From positions 62,138,042 through 62,202,041 of the forward strand of contig NC_080164.1 in the NCBI RefSeq assembly GCF_950295315.1: a stretch of 64,000 nt of DNA, written 5' to 3'. Positions 1-12,240 of the stretch are shown here, piece after piece; the first letter of the stretch is position 1; each line of letters begins with the position of its first letter. A program made the translations under genes and the position numbers. This DNA comes from Erinaceus europaeus (taxonomy: Eukaryota; Chordata; Mammalia; Eulipotyphla; Erinaceidae). The notes beneath the pieces are model-generated. The model was given only the letters and a program-made list of their open reading frames with translations. It did not search any database and had not been told where the DNA came from.

Positions 1-480
1 ATAAGGGTGCCCAAAGTATTAAATGGAGAAAGGAAGCTCTCTTCAATAAATGGTGCTGGGAAAACTGGGTTGAAACATGCAGAAGGATGAAACTGAACCA
101 CTTTATCTCATCAAAAACAGAAATCAACTCCAAATGGATCAACTACATGGATGTTAGACCAGAAACTATCAAATACTTAGAGGAAAACATTGTTGGAAGA
201 CTTTCCCCCCTAAATCTCAAGGACATCTTTGATGATACAAACCCAATTGCAAAGAAGACTAAAACAGAAACAAACCAGTGGGACCAAATCAAATTGAAAA
301 CCTTCTGTACAGCCAGAGAAACTATCACACAAACAAAGAGACCCCTCACAGAATGGGAGAAGATCTTCGCATGCCATACATCAGACAAGAGACTAATAAC
401 CAAAATATACAAAGAGCTCAGCAAAATTAGCAACAAAAAAGCAAATGACCCCATCCAAAAACGGGCAGAGGATATGAACA
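1..480 (+). mobile_element. L1 ORF2 3' fragment
   Basis: The frame at 87-480 reads like the L1 ORF2 C-terminus: KINSKW-type, VRPETIKYLEEN, KWDLIKLK-like (here QWDQIKLKTFCTARET), EWEKIFA and DKRLITKIYKEL. Upstream bases match the L1 'cttcaataaatggtgctggg' stretch. 5'-truncated and non-functional; continues off the left edge. Confidence 0.9.
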
Positions 481-769
481 GTACACACACAGATAACTCC
501 TATGGCAAGGACACAAGTTCCTTACCTTGCAGGAGAAAGCCAAGGCCCTGTTCCTTTACTGGCTCTGTGTCCTTAACAGTTTAACTACTTTCTAGCTCTG
601 ATTTGCTGTTTCTCAAGTGACAATGGTATTGAAAGGATGAAAATCAATATATATTATATATAAAAGTATATGCTTATATACATACATATAAAATATGTGA
701 AGTTCTTTCATATCTGGTATAAACAAGTATTTAGCAAATGTAGTCTTCTTCCTACCCCACTCTTTAAAA

Positions 770-1507
770 ATGTTTATTAGTTATTTATAAAATTATAAAG
801 TAATAGGGATATGATTCCACCCCACCAAAGTTTTGTGCCTCCATCTCCCACAAGAATAACTACAATAGTTGCCCCAAGGCCTTAAAGACTGTTTGTTACT
901 ATTTTTTTTTTTTTGCAAGTCCATGTGTCTCAATTCTTTATGTTCCACATATAAGTGAAACCATCTTGCAATTGCCTTCCACTTTCTTACTTAACGAAGC
1001 ATAATCACTTCTGGTTCCATTTGTTCATCCCAAAGAACACATTACCATTTTTTTAATTGCCAAGTAGTAATACATTGATATATGGACCATCACTTCTTTA
1101 TTTATTTATCTGTCAGTGGGCATTTATGTTGCTTTCATATTTTGGCTATTGTGAAATATGCAGCTATGAAAATTGTAGTGTACATGTCCCTTCAAATTAG
1201 TATGTTCATGTTTTCTGGTTAAATGTCCCAAGAGTGGTATTCCTGGACATAAGGTATTTCTATTTTTATTTGCTTAAGGATTCTCCATACTGTTTTCCAT
1301 AACAGCAGTACCAGTTTGTATTTCCACCACTAGTATAAATAGTTCTTCCTTCACATCTTCACCAGCACTTTTTGCTTCCTGTTTTCTTTGTAGGCCATTC
1401 CCATTCTCACTGTTATGAGGTGAAATCTCAATGTAGTTTTGATTTACATCTCTCTGATGACGAGTGAAGTGAGACATTTCCTCATATGTCTGTGGGCCAT
1501 GCGTATC
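770..1507 (-). mobile_element. L1 3' region, minus strand, interrupted by a SINE
   Basis: Reverse complement of the L1 3' region: 'CTGTCAGTGGGCATTTATG' and 'ATTTTGGCTATTGTGAA' are the opposite-strand forms of standard L1 sequence. It resumes at 1670-1786 after a SINE and probably at 1906-2130. Confidence 0.8.
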
Positions 1508-1668
1508 TTTTTTAGAAGACTGTCCAGGGCTGGGGAGACAGCATAATAGTTATGCAAAAAGACTTTAGTATCTGAAGTTTTGATATCCCATTCCACACTC
1601 AATCCCCGGAGCAACCATAGACAGAGTTGAGCAGTGTTCTGGTAAAAAGAAAAAAAAGGGGGGGGGGC
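1508..1668 (+). repeat. Type C SINE nested in L1
   Basis: Starts AGGGCTGGGGAGACAGCATA and ends with A/G-rich tail. CTGTC occurs on both flanks, consistent with a short target duplication inside the L1. Confidence 0.85.
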
Positions 1669-1786
1669 TGTCTATTTATCTATTTGCCCACTCTTAATTG
1701 AATTGTTCCTTTACTTTTTGTTGAATTGTAAGAGTTCTTTATAGATGTTTGATATCAACCAACTGGACCTTAGAATACCTTTGATG

Positions 1787-1905
1787 ATAGGACTGGTAAG
1801 ATGGCTTACCTGGTAGATCATCTGTTATACCATGCTACTGGTCTAAATTTGAGATTCTGGCACACCATATAGGAGTACTGCAGCACTGCCAGGCCATAGG
1901 ATAGG
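1787..1905 (+). repeat. Type D SINE, diverged
   Basis: GGACTGGTAAGATGGCTTAC head followed by GGCACACCATATAGGAGTAC; lies between minus-strand L1 pieces, so it is another insertion into the same L1. Confidence 0.7.
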
Positions 1906-2130
1906 TCCATTTCCAACATTCTATGGAGTATCCAGACTGTTTTCTTCAGGGGATGGACCAAACTACATTCCCACTAGAAATGTAGTAGAGTTCCTTTACC
2001 CTACAGCCTACTAATTGTTTTTTCTTTCTTTTCTAATGTATGACATTCTCACAGGTGTAAAGTGGCATCTCATTGTTGATTTTATTCATACTTCTTTGAT
2101 AATCAGTGATTTTCATATGTATGTTGGCCC
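1906..2130 (-). mobile_element. L1 fragment, minus strand, continuation
   Basis: Contains 'CATTCTCACAGGTGTAAAGT' and 'GGCATCTCATTGTTGATTTT', the complement of the L1 stretch encoding the '...RYHLTPVR..' end of ORF2 and its 3'UTR. Confidence 0.75.
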
Positions 2131-2134
2131 TTTG

Positions 2135-2700
2135 TGTCCTAGCAGTTCCTTTCCTGGGAATATATCAAAAGGAAACAAAGACACCTGTCCAAAAAGACCT
2201 ATAAAAACCTATGTTTATAGCAGCACAATTTGTAATAGTCCAAAATTGGAAGCAACTGAAATGTCTAGTGACAGACAAGTTGCTAAGAAAGTTGTGATAT
2301 ATATACACAACAGGCTGCAGCTCTTTTGCTACATACTGGACAGAAAGGTATCATGTTGAGTGAGATAATCTAAAAAGAGAAGAGCAAATACCAGATGATC
2401 TCACTCATAAATGGAACTTGAGAAGTAAGGACATTAAGAATAAGTATGATAAGGTAAAACTTGGGCTGCATGTGGTATGTTGAGACAAAGCAAAGGACTC
2501 AGGCAAAAGAAAGAAAAAGATGGAGTAGAAGGGCACTGGCACTGGGGTCTTGGTATATGATGGTGGGTTGGGAGAGAGAGTGTTTTGAAGACACCTATCT
2601 TCAAAGATGAAAAGATAGGACTTAAGAATTTATACCTCAAACAACCAAATAAATAAATACTAAAAAAATAATTTATACCTATGTGATAACAACTGTGCTG
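2135..2700 (+). mobile_element. L1 3' UTR fragment, plus strand
   Basis: TATAGCAGCACAATTTGTAA and GATGATCTCACTCATAAATG are standard L1 3' sequence in the plus orientation, ending near an A-rich AAATAAATAAATAC tail at 2650-2670. Confidence 0.8.
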
Positions 2701-2761
2701 TAAATTATTAACCCCCCCAGAAAGTGGGAGAAATTTGCAATAACAAAATGCAAAGAAAAAA

Positions 2762-2880
2762 GGGTATTACAGTATGGTTATGAGAAAAGACTCTCATTCT
2801 TGAGGCTCTAAAGTCCCAGGTTCAATCTTGCATAGCACCATAAACTAGAGTTGGTAAGTTCTTTGGAAAAAAAAAGTACT
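2762..2880 (+). repeat. Type C SINE, diverged
   Basis: GTCCCAGGTTCAATCTTGCA with CACCATAAACTAGAGTTGG corresponds to the middle of type C; the GGGGAGATAG head is decayed. Confidence 0.65.
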
Positions 2881-2973
2881 ATATCACAGAGGGAAACCTG
2901 TGCTGTGATATCTCTCCCTCTGCCTGCTTCTCCACCTGAAGAAGTAGGCATGAGTTGATATGTTCAAAGCTTA

Positions 2974-2979
2974 CACACA

Positions 2980-3022
<43 letters not shown>
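2974..3022. repeat. (CA)n microsatellite
   Basis: Interrupted CA dinucleotide run, about 48 bp, at the 5' edge of an L1 fragment. Confidence 0.98.
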
Positions 3023-3024
<2 letters not shown>

Positions 3025-3390
3025 TAGTATCGTGAAAACAAAAGACAGCTTACCCATGAGGGTATGGATTTTAAGAGAAGGGTAGGAATGGAATAGAATA
3101 GAGAACTTAGGAATAAACCCACACATATACAGGCACCTGATTTAAAACAAAGGTGCCAAAACTGGGAAAAGAAAGCTTCTTCAACAAATGATACAGGGAA
3201 AATTGGACAGTTACATGAGAAAAATGAAATTAGACTACCATGTAATATATACAACAAAAATTAACTCAAAATGCATTAAAGATGTGGATATTAGACTTGA
3301 AACTATAAAATACATAGAAGAATATAATAGTCAAGCAATTCAGTGGCTAACATCAAGTATGTATATGATACTCATGGTCTTATGATGGGC
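3023..3390 (+). mobile_element. L1 ORF2/3' fragment
   Basis: Same L1 segment as at the window start ('ggtgccaaaactgggaaaag', 'cttcaacaaatgat', 'aaaattaactcaaaatgcat'). The frame at 3188-3385 parallels KINSK..IKDVDIRLETIKY of ORF2. Confidence 0.85.
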
Positions 3391-4487
3391 AAATGAGTCA
3401 AATGCTCTGTGTCTCACTGTCCTTTTCTGTAAAATAAATATAATAGAAATACATTCTGAAGATGTTTGGGAAGATTGAGTGAGATAGTCTCTATGATAAC
3501 ATGGAAGCTGTCATCAGCCTTGTTGCTTCGATGATTTGCTTATATCACCTGTCATTTGCTCCATGAGAAATACCTACAGTTGAAGAGGCCATATCCTCTC
3601 TCCAAGGGAAGCCTGCTTACAGCTCCAGATCTCCATGGAGATGGGCTGAGACTGTATAGTAACTGCAATATAACTCGATTTCTCTTTTTGTTCAGTTTTT
3701 CTTTAACATCACAGAGATATGAATCATAGATAAATGTTCTGCTTGATTATTTCCACTTCATGCTAAGCTTGTATACAACACACACACACACACACACACA
3801 CACGGAGAGAGAAAGAGAGAGAGAGAGAGAGACTGTGTTCTGTCAAATGAGCATGAACCACTAAGGGAAATTACTTTGCATGGTAATCACCTACACAAAG
3901 TTCTCTTATCCAGGAAGTAGAAATACCAGACTAACTTTGAAACAGACCAAGACAAGCAGACTATCCTGAAGTCTAAATGTGGGTCTCCAGCATAGAGAAC
4001 TACTCAACTAGGAAAGCCTTTAGGTCTGGGGCAACCCCAGGCTCTGGGTTGTTCTGTTCCTGGACCTGACCTCCTTTCCCCAATGATGCAATCCTTCACA
4101 ACAGACCACAGATTGATCGCACGTTCCTGTAATCCAACACAGTGAGATTTGTAGCTCAGTCTGTGCAGGAATTCTGACGCATTATGAGATTCTGTGATCC
4201 AAATGCTTCTGTTTTCCCTGTGAAAACCCCCATCTGAGAAAAGTAAGCATTCTCAGGTGACTAACATTTGGGGCTGGGCTTCCCAGGGCCTTGTCATCCT
4301 TTTACATAAAGTGGCCAACAGAGATACCCTTCAGCTCAGTTGTTTTGTTTTGATTTGATTGGTTTTGTTTTGTTTTTTTTCAGGGGAAGGAGACTGGGAC
4401 CCCAGAATTACTATCAGCTTCCCAGTTCCCTATCCTGTAGATAAGTAGAGAGTGTTAGAAGGAAATGTCCACTGAAGAATTACTGGC
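3391..4487. other. Intergenic sequence, mostly unique
   Basis: Holds a CA/GA microsatellite at 3778-3834. I recognise no exon, RNA gene or repeat family in the rest. Confidence 0.6.
3778..3834. repeat. Compound (CA)n(GA)n microsatellite
   Basis: ACACAC run followed by GAGAGA run. Confidence 0.97.
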
Positions 4488-4815
4488 TTAGGGGACAGGG
4501 TGGTAGCTCAGCAGGATAGCGCACATGGCACAAAGTGCAAGAACCAGCACAATGATTCTGGTTCCAGTCCCTGGATCCCCACCTGCACAGGAGGGTCATC
4601 TCACAAGCTGAGAAGGAGGTCTGCAGGTGTCTATCTTTCTCTCTCCCTCTCTGTCTTCCCCTCCTCTCTCCATTTCTCTCTGTCATATCCAATAGCAATG
4701 ACAACAATAACAACAACAAAGGCACAACAAGGGCAACAAGAATGGGAAAAATGGCCTCCAGGAGCAGTAGACTGGCACTGCAGGCACTGAACCCCTGGAG
4801 GAAGGAAAAAAAAAT
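4488..4815 (+). repeat. Type A SINE, full length
   Basis: Head GGTAGCTCAGCAGGATAGCG, middle CCCCACCTGCACAGGAGG, CTCTCTCCCTCTCTGTC tract, 'ATGGCCTCCAGGAGCAGTAG' tail and A8. Pol III box-like elements are in the head. Confidence 0.92.
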
Positions 4816-4856
4816 GACTGGCTTGTAGTTATCAGAATTGTAAAAGTAATGTCCTT

Positions 4857-4972
4857 GGGCTGGGGAGATAGCATAATAGTTATGCTAAACGATTCTTATC
4901 CTTCAGATTCCAAGGTCCCAAACTCAGTCCTCCATACAACCATAAATCAGAGCTGAGCATAGCTCTGAAAAG
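4857..4972 (+). repeat. Type C SINE
   Basis: GGGCTGGGGAGATAGCATAA start, runs into a GAAA microsatellite that probably grew from its tail. Confidence 0.9.
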
Positions 4973-5061
4973 AAAGGGAGGAAGGAAGAAAGAAAGAAAG
5001 AAAGAAAGAAATAAAGAGAGAGAGAGAGAAGGAAAGAAAGAAGCAAGGAAGGAAGGAAGGA

Positions 5062-5113
<52 letters not shown>

Positions 5114-5135
5114 GAAAGAAAGGGAGAAAGAGGAA
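4972..5135. repeat. (GAAA)n/(GGAA)n homopurine microsatellite
   Basis: About 160 bases almost purely purine; long open frames on either strand here are repeat translation, not genes. Confidence 0.97.
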
Positions 5136-6574
5136 GATTAAAAGTAATACCCTCTCTTTACAAAGCTCAAGTTTCACTATTCTGATCAAGGTGCCTAAAC
5201 TAGGAGAAAGCAAGACACCTCCCCTTCCTCCAGCACCCTCTCTTGCTGACTGTAGTGAAAGCACTCATCCATGTTCTTGCCCTTCCCACAGCACACAGGG
5301 GCCCTGCCATTGAGCCCACCTAGTGGCCCAGACCTTTGGCTCTACAGTATAATGTTCCTGGGAAGCCTGAAGTCTGTCTTGCCAGGGAGCATTACTCACA
5401 ATTCTTGGTCCAAGATGTGAGGGTCTTGCAACATCAGACCACCATAAATCACTCCTGTATTTCTCCCCCTGACTCTGTTATCCCCTGCCTCCAAGAATCT
5501 CTCAGTCTTTCATCTCCTGACCCTATTGGCAAGCCTGGTTTACCATCTCTTTCCTGACACCAGACTAGGGCAGGATCCATGCTCCTGAGGGAAGAAATCA
5601 GACCTACACCCTGTGTGAATAGTAGTAAACAAACGTTCCCAGGGTCTTGGCACTTTGTATTTGTTATCTAAAGCCTCACTACTACCCAAGAGGGGTACAA
5701 CAGCCTTACCCTTGTTTTCCAGATGTTCCCAGGATTATAAAGAAGTTGTTCATGATATTGGGATCTGAGCATCTGTACACTGGATCCTATTTCATGGATT
5801 GGTCCCCCTGCTGTAAAAACAGAGAACCCCCTGAGGATAAGGTGGGTTCCACATTAGAGTCCCATACCCAACTTTCCAGGTTTACAAAATGTAGTTCCTG
5901 ATTCTTTACTCAAAAGACATTTCTTTATAGAAGCTACTTGAGAAATTTCCAAACCCAGGCTTAGAGGCCTTGGCATGCTAGTTGCTAAGCCTAGGATGAA
6001 GACTTCAGGAAGTGAGGCCCCATGGGAAGTCCCTGTGGTCAGGTACACCCAGGAAAGAATGCTCTGCCCATCTCTGGCTCCTGAACCTCCCAGCTGAATT
6101 TTAGGCCCTGTAGGCTGAGTAAAAGGACCCTGGGAGTAAAGGCCCTTTACTGAGGGGAAAGGGAAGGCCTCCCACAGGAAGCCCTCTTGAGCTGTTGATG
6201 GGCAATGAGCTCTTCTATAAGTAAGGGTAGCCTGTCCTTCCCTGACAAAGGAAATAGGCTTGAGGGTGATAGGGCTTCCCCTACACCTTCCCTTCTCTGC
6301 ACTCTCAGGCACAGCATAGAGAAAGGCCCTGTTTTAGTCACACAACCTGTTGATTATAAAGCATTTCACAATTTACACACCATTCTTTCTATTTTTCCAG
6401 CCAACCCCTAATCTATGGTAGGGCAAGAAGTATTGTTCTGCTTTGTATCTATAAGATTGAGGCCTGTAGAGCATCTAAGGTCATACATTTGGTTAGTTAT
6501 AGATCTGGGGATCTGGACTTTTAATCTGTTACTAGAACCCTTGCTACAGAGCAATGTTTCAACAGAATGGTTTA
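5136..6574. other. Intergenic unique sequence
   Basis: No repeats or exons recognised. Several short open frames overlap here but none resembles a known protein or has splice structure. Confidence 0.55.
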
Positions 6575-6705
6575 CTTTTAAGACTTATTTATTTACAATA
6601 GGGAGAACCAGAGCATCACTCTGGCATTTACAATACCAAGGATCAAACTCGGGACCTCATGCTTACTAGTATGGTGCTCTACTCATTGTGGTACCTTCCA
6701 AGTTG
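6575..6705 (-). repeat. SINE, minus strand
   Basis: ACCAGAGCATCACTCTGGCA followed by GATCAAACTCGGGACCTCAT: complement of a tRNA-type SINE with B-box near 6650. Confidence 0.8.
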
Positions 6706-7019
6706 CACAGTTGGATGGTTTTTAGGATTCCTGGGTTGTCTGCTCTCTGATCCCACTGTCCAGAAGTGTGAAGATAGATGATAGACTCTAAATGGCACAG
6801 AAGAAGAGAAAGTTTATAACTTAGACTCTTCCAGAGAAGGTGGGGAGAGTGTATCTGAGTGTATTGTAGAAAATATCAGGTAGCACTCAGGGTATAGAGT
6901 GTGAAAGTCACTAGACAGGGAGAGGGACACCCTGTAGCTCTGTAAGCCATATCTCAGCCCATACTGACCTCCACAGTATGTTTGAATACACCATGAAGAT
7001 CTCCACCCCAGAACATTTG

Positions 7020-7260
7020 CCCCTGTTAGTCCTTCAACAAGAAATATTTTTCGAATTCCTTGACATCACCCAAATCTCAGCTCAAGCAGCAGATTTTTAA
7101 TACAGTCTCCCTTGCCATTTTCCTTAAAACACATGCCTAGGTCCCTTGAAACCTAGCACACCTAGGTTTCTTGAAGCCTAGCATCATGCTTTTGATGTTC
7201 CCTATTGTGCCTGGAATACAAGTCAATTGATATTGGTAAGGTGAATAATCAAATGCATGA
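7020..7260. repeat. Probable L2 relic
   Basis: 'CTCAGCTCAAGCAGCAG', 'AGTCTCCCTTGCC' and 'TGTGCCTGGAATA' recall L2 3' sequence. Weak, old match. Confidence 0.4.
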
Positions 7261-7551
7261 ATGGAGCTGGTGATAGTCAGAACCCAGTGGACACAAAGGT
7301 CCAGCTCCACTAATCCAACTCAGTTCTCACATGTAATATTCAGCTTTATGCAGATAATTACAATAAAAACCAGTTTGGCTTCTACTAGTCTGAGTCACCC
7401 TTCTGGAAGCTGGGTCTGCCCACCTCTTTGGGCTGGCCAGCCCTGCTTGGGTATGTGAGAAGGTCGCTGCAGCTCCTCCTCTTCCTCCTCTCAGGTAGTC
7501 TGGAAGACTGGAGCAACTCCACCCTGAGAGGCACTGCACCTTATACTGCGG

Positions 7552-7559
7552 CATATAAG
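7552..7559 (+). promoter_or_regulatory. TATA-like box of the intracellular IL1RN promoter
   Basis: CATATAAG lies about 100 bases upstream of the intracellular start codon, which would put transcription initiation near 7580-7590. The flanks are unique sequence, not repeat. The element is inferred from position; no transcription start is visible in DNA alone. Confidence 0.5.
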
Positions 7560-7661
7560 TGCCTCATACACCATTGCTCCTCCTTGCGGTACAACTAACT
7601 CCTCACTCTGGGCAGAGACGGGGAAATCTTGGAAGACATTGTATCCTATCAGGCCCTCCCC

Positions 7662-7671
7662 ATGGCTTTAG
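7662..7671 (+). CDS. IL1RN: IL1RN intracellular-isoform first coding exon
   Basis: The ten bases ATGGCTTTAG are followed directly by a consensus donor (GTAAGC at 7672). Spliced to the acceptor inside the secreted first exon (AG at 17789-17790, exon from 17791), they read Met-Ala-Leu-Glu-Thr-Ala-Cys. This matches the human icIL1Ra1 start Met-Ala-Leu-Glu-Thr-Ile-Cys. The predicted isoform is 158 aa, lacks a signal peptide and would stay in the cytosol. The roughly 10-kb distance to the secreted first exon is similar to human. The coding part is far too short for ORF detection; the call rests on sequence, phase, spacing and an upstream TATA-like box. The 5'UTR probably begins near 7580. Confidence 0.88.
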
Positions 7672-8499
7672 GTAAGCAATTTCCACTCTGACTTTTCCAT
7701 CTGAAAAAAGAAATGGGGAGGAAAATGTCTACTGCTGGTGTTTACCAAATGCTTTCACACTCTGAAGAGCAAGCTTCCAAGGAAATGGGGAGGGCATGAG
7801 TATCCTTGTGTCCAACTCTATCTGGAAACCTGTTCACTCCTGAGACAAGTTCCCTAGGGAGACTATACAGATGCTCTGAGGTGGAGGGTGCAAACCCAGT
7901 GCCTGCTGAATCAGCAGGTGAACAGAGAATATTCTCCAGCTATGAGGAAAAAATCATAACATTCTCAGGACCAATCTGCAATTTTCTATTATTGACAGAG
8001 ATATGGAAAATTAGAGAAATTGTTCCATAAAATAAGAGAAAGAACAATGTGAGCTCAATGAGAAATACAAATAGGATCTGGCACTCAGTCTTGAGGGTGG
8101 CAGAGGAGGGTAGATACTGCAAAGAATGAGCAACTCTCACTAATTAGTTCCAACAGGTGGTTTCCATGAAAAAAAAATGTAGGCCCAGGTGGCCAGAACG
8201 ACATTTTTCAAAAAAGAATCAGGTAGTCTGATTTCATTATATGCAGTACTTTATTAAATGAAATAATAAAATCAACAAATAAAACATCAATCTATGAGCT
8301 GCTGATTTGCAAGCTCTGGTTATGTTTGAGATAGGAAAAAAAGATCTTTAGATGAGTGGTCTGAGGACATAGTTTTTAATTCTAAGTGGACCTCTAATGG
8401 ATAAACTATTGATATTTTTTCTTTCTGGGTCTCACATTTTTCTATGGTAAGAGGAACCTGGCCAACTCCTTGGGTTTTATGGAGACAGTAGTAGTTTTC

Positions 8500-8670
8500 C
8501 ACAGGTCAGGCACACTGCTCAAAGCTCTGCATTATTTATCACATTTAATCCTCACAACCACCATATTAGGAAGGATTATCACTGTTCATATATTCAGAAG
8601 AGGAAACTGGGGGATGGAGAAGTTAAGCAATTCACCAAGACCAGACAGCCAGGATAAGAGACAGCCTGTC
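8500..8670 (+). repeat. MIR SINE relic
   Basis: 'TCACATTTAATCCTCACAAC', 'GAGGAAACTGGGGGATGGAG' and 'GTTAAGCAATTCACCAAG' follow the MIR consensus. In the first intron of the intracellular IL1RN transcript. Confidence 0.8.
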
Positions 8671-9369
8671 TCTAACCACTTTTTAGGGGTACAGAGACTG
8701 AATGACATCACAGAGAAGTGTCATGTAAACCATAGGCAACTGTTCCATGGGGGAACAAATCCTCCCTTTCTACCAGTGATGTAGCAGTCTCTAGTGCAAA
8801 GCGTTAAGATATTAGCTCATGGTCCTGTGTATTTATGATGTATATAAAGAAGGAATCTGAACTACTTCCAAATGTGAAGAAGTTCCTATTATAAGAATGG
8901 TTTGTCAGAAAATACTTAAATCTGGCACACAGTAAGTGCTAAATAAATGTGCTTGAATTTGAATGAGATTTAATTAAGAAGGCTAGTGCATTTAAGCTCA
9001 GCAAAGAGCATGCTTCTTGTGAGGAGGAAATTCATTCTCTACCTTGGAGCATGGGAACATGGTCATGGAACATGGAAGGAAACCATGGCTAGTAACACTG
9101 TTGCTGAGAAGATTTAGGACTGCAGGATGCATAGAGAGATTCTTGGTCCTACTGAAGAGCTGGAAAAGTTAGCAAAGAAGACCAAGCTTGGAAGTTGAGA
9201 CCAACCTGTATGTTACCTGGGACAACTCATTGAGCTCACTGGACCCTGCTTCCTCTATCTTACATCTAATGTCTATGAAGACTAGAGCAAGTAGGAAAAG
9301 TAAGGGGAGGTAAAGACAGAGACAATGAAAGAGTAAGACCTTTTTAGCTCCCAAGTTTAAAAACAATTT

Positions 9370-9374
9370 TAAAG

Positions 9375-9425
<51 letters not shown>
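9370..9425. repeat. (CTAT)n microsatellite
   Basis: About 12 uninterrupted CTAT units, abutting the tail of a minus-strand SINE. Confidence 0.98.
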
Positions 9426-9548
9426 TTACATGAGAGAAAAAGAGAGAGAAGGAGCCAGAGCAGCTGACACATATGATGCTGGGAATCGTGGAGAACTTTA
9501 GATCTTATGCTTTGAAGTCCAGTGCTTTGGCCACTGCACCACCTCCCT
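9426..9548 (-). repeat. SINE, minus strand
   Basis: 'GCCAGAGCAGCTGACACATA' and 'CTTTGGCCACTGCACCACCT' complement a tRNA-type SINE head. Confidence 0.75.
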
Positions 9549-11995
9549 TTCTGCTGAAAACAAGTTTGTTACTAAGTATTTTCATATCTTAATTATACTG
9601 CAAAATGAAATTAATTTTAGTGGTTTAATTAAAAATTAACTTGGGACTGGAAATGTAACTCAGTAGTATGACACATAAAAATTAACTTGATTAAATGAGA
9701 GTGATTAATCACTAGTAACTTGATAAATGGTGGATTTCAGTATAGATTCATATCAAACCCAGAAAATTCTAGTGCAAAAAATGTCATCTCTTTCTTTGAA
9801 TGGAAGACTTACTAAGGTCTTGTAGAGCTCTTGTGTGCTTTGTCTGCTTTTATAATAAAATGGACCACATCTTTGCTATTTAAAAAATCCAAATAATCAA
9901 GTACAATGATCCAATATTTGTTCCTGCAATTTGTGGCATCAGTTACTATATGGTGAGAGTACCTTTAAAGGGTTTATATCATAGGGTCACCAGTCATCTT
10001 CATTTTCCAATGGCTGTGGGGTTTCCAAGAATATGGGACTTTCAGTGCTAAAACTGGGAAAGTTTTGGAAAGCCTGAGACAGTTGTCCAGTCTAGTTTAG
10101 AATCAGGTAAAGAGGTTTCTGTTTAGCCAACATAAAGTATCCTTTCCTTACTATACATAAATCTTCTAAATTTTTTAAATTAAGGAACAAATTATTGCCA
10201 TGTAGTGTGTAAGTTAAGTTAAAACCAAAGTAAATACCATTAAAGACAAACCTAATTCTTGCTTTTATTAACCATTCAATAAAGCAGAGAAAAAGTCAGC
10301 TGTCTCTGGCAAGAATGCAGTGTAGAAAGAGGTACAAAAACTGGGTTCAAATCCTGCCTCATCTAGTCTGTGAAGTAAGTTATTTCATCTTTCTGATACC
10401 AAGTTTCTTATTCTATGTAACAAGTACAGGCATATTCACTTCTTGGAAGTAGGTATAAATATATCCATCTTGCACAGATACTATGAGGACTGAGTAAGAT
10501 ATATGTGAAAGAGTAGAACACATAGGAGTACATGTAGGGAGCATAATTGTCCCCTCTCCCAAGTTCTTGGCCCTCTCCCTTTTCTTCTGTCTGGAGAAGA
10601 TGCCTTATAAACTAATGATCCACAAATAGAAAGTAAGAAAAACAAACCCATAAATCTAGGAAAGGATATAACTCAGTTAATGATGGTCTTCAATGCAGAT
10701 CCAGAAACTTCTGGAGCAAAAACCATCTTGAGGACTGTGTTAGATAGGATTGGTAGTAAGTTTACCATTTAGATGCAGGAAGAGAGCAAACTCGTTGTAT
10801 AGCAAAGATCTGTAACAGTTGATCTATACACACTCTACCCAGTTATTCTACACCCACCAGGATGGCAGTTGAAGTCTTCCTAAATGGCTGTAACAGAATA
10901 GGCAGAGGTAACAGAACACCTTCGGATCTGACCTGTTACTGTAGGGAGTTTCTAATAAATGTTGGGCTTGTTTTCATTTGACTCGATACCTAGTAGGACT
11001 TGATAAGTGACGACTGACAAAGTGAAAACATCAATTATATTTGTCCTTCTCTTTTTCTTTATATGGATTTATTTACTCATCTTTAAAAAAAAAAGTAACC
11101 AGAGATTTTGTGCTGTTATCCTAGTAAGCATTTACAAGATTTGAACAGTGAGACTGCTTATATGATATGCTGTGTCATAAAATAGTCAGGTACTCTAGAA
11201 TTAACTGGAGAGTCTGTGTTAGATTAAGTTGTTGCAATTTAAGGAATTCACCTGTCCACCCAAATTCAATTGTTATCTGTAAATAGTGTTTGATGCATGC
11301 GTTTCTTCAAGAGGAACAGCTAAAATGTTTACACTGAACTTCATTAAGGTTTCCCAGTACACTGGATTTGTCAGTGGGCCCTTTTTTGCGTGAGGGGCAA
11401 GACCTGTGTGAGGGGAGGGGATTCAGAATGAAAAGAAGGGGAAGAGAGTTGGGAAATGTTACAGTTTTTCTCTAGAAGTCTGAAGAGCAGATAAATTTCC
11501 CTGCCTCTGAGAGGTAATGAAACTAGTGAGATCTAGGCTCCGAGTGGCATATCAGTGACTTGAAACCATCTAAGGTGGAACATGGAAAATGCTCTAAGTT
11601 AGAGCTTTCTATGATGACTCAGCTGTCAGATGTTCACCAGAACAACAAACATTGTTCATCCTTCTTGCTCACTCTCCTTAAACCATGACCCAAGTTTAAT
11701 CATCTTTCCATGATCACTTAGGACAACATTAGAAAATCAAATCTGACAAATGTCATTCTCTGATTTAGTTCCCTTTATAATAAATTCCGTTTTGATATAC
11801 CATTAAAGACCCTTTTTCCTCCTCTTCCTTCCTAATATTGCAATCACTTTCTCTACCCCTATTCTTAATATGTATCTCCAATTCCATCTGTCCTGAATAA
11901 TAAGACTTAGTAAAGATATAGTGTTGGTATGCTTCTAATAGCATCGGTTCCCACCTCTGGCCTAGACTTAGAAGCAAAATTTTGGTCATGTTAGC
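9549..11995. other. IL1RN intracellular-isoform intron, mostly unique
   Basis: Contains a MIR-like segment at about 10305-10520 ('GGGTTCAAATCCTGCC ... TATTTCATCTTTCTGA'). No additional IL1RN exon recognised; I looked for the extra exon of human isoform icIL1Ra2 and did not find it. Confidence 0.55.
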
Positions 11996-11997
11996 TA

Positions 11998-12240
11998 TTA
12001 AAACTAGATAAGATGTATTTTTTTAAGTTTCTCTTTTCTTTCTTTCTTTTTTGGATAAGACAGAGAGAAATTGAGAAAGAAGAGAGAGGAATATAGAGAG
12101 GAGGAGAGAAAGACAGACACCTGCAGACCTGTTTCACTAACCATGAAGTAACCCCTGCAGGTGGGGATCTAGGAGCTAGAACTGGGATACTTGTGCTGGT
12201 TCTTGCGCTTCGCACCATGTGCACTTAACCCAACTCCCCT
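11998..12240 (-). repeat. Type A SINE
   Basis: Complement form: GACACCTGCAGACCTGTTTC, CCCCTGCAGGTGGGGATCTA, ending at CGCACCATGTGCACTTAACC. Confidence 0.9.

Noticed and set aside
87..584. 165-residue open frame at window start as a host gene
   Set aside because: It is decayed L1 ORF2 C-terminal sequence followed by non-L1 bases.
2974..3022. CRISPR-like or phased repeat array
   Set aside because: Simple CA dinucleotides; no spacer-repeat structure anywhere in the window, as expected for mammalian DNA.
4947..5264. 105-residue minus-strand frame with Phe/Leu/Ser runs
   Set aside because: Reads through the GAAA microsatellite and a SINE tail.
7139..7185. Imperfect hairpin CTTGAAACCTAG / CTAGGTTTCTTG
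   Set aside because: Short, mismatched, and explainable by local duplication of 'CCTTGAAACCTAG'-like words.
1..7500. A neighbouring IL-1 family gene (such as IL1F10) upstream of IL1RN
   Set aside because: No IL-1-family exon found; in human the nearest gene is tens of kb away, so it is likely outside the window.
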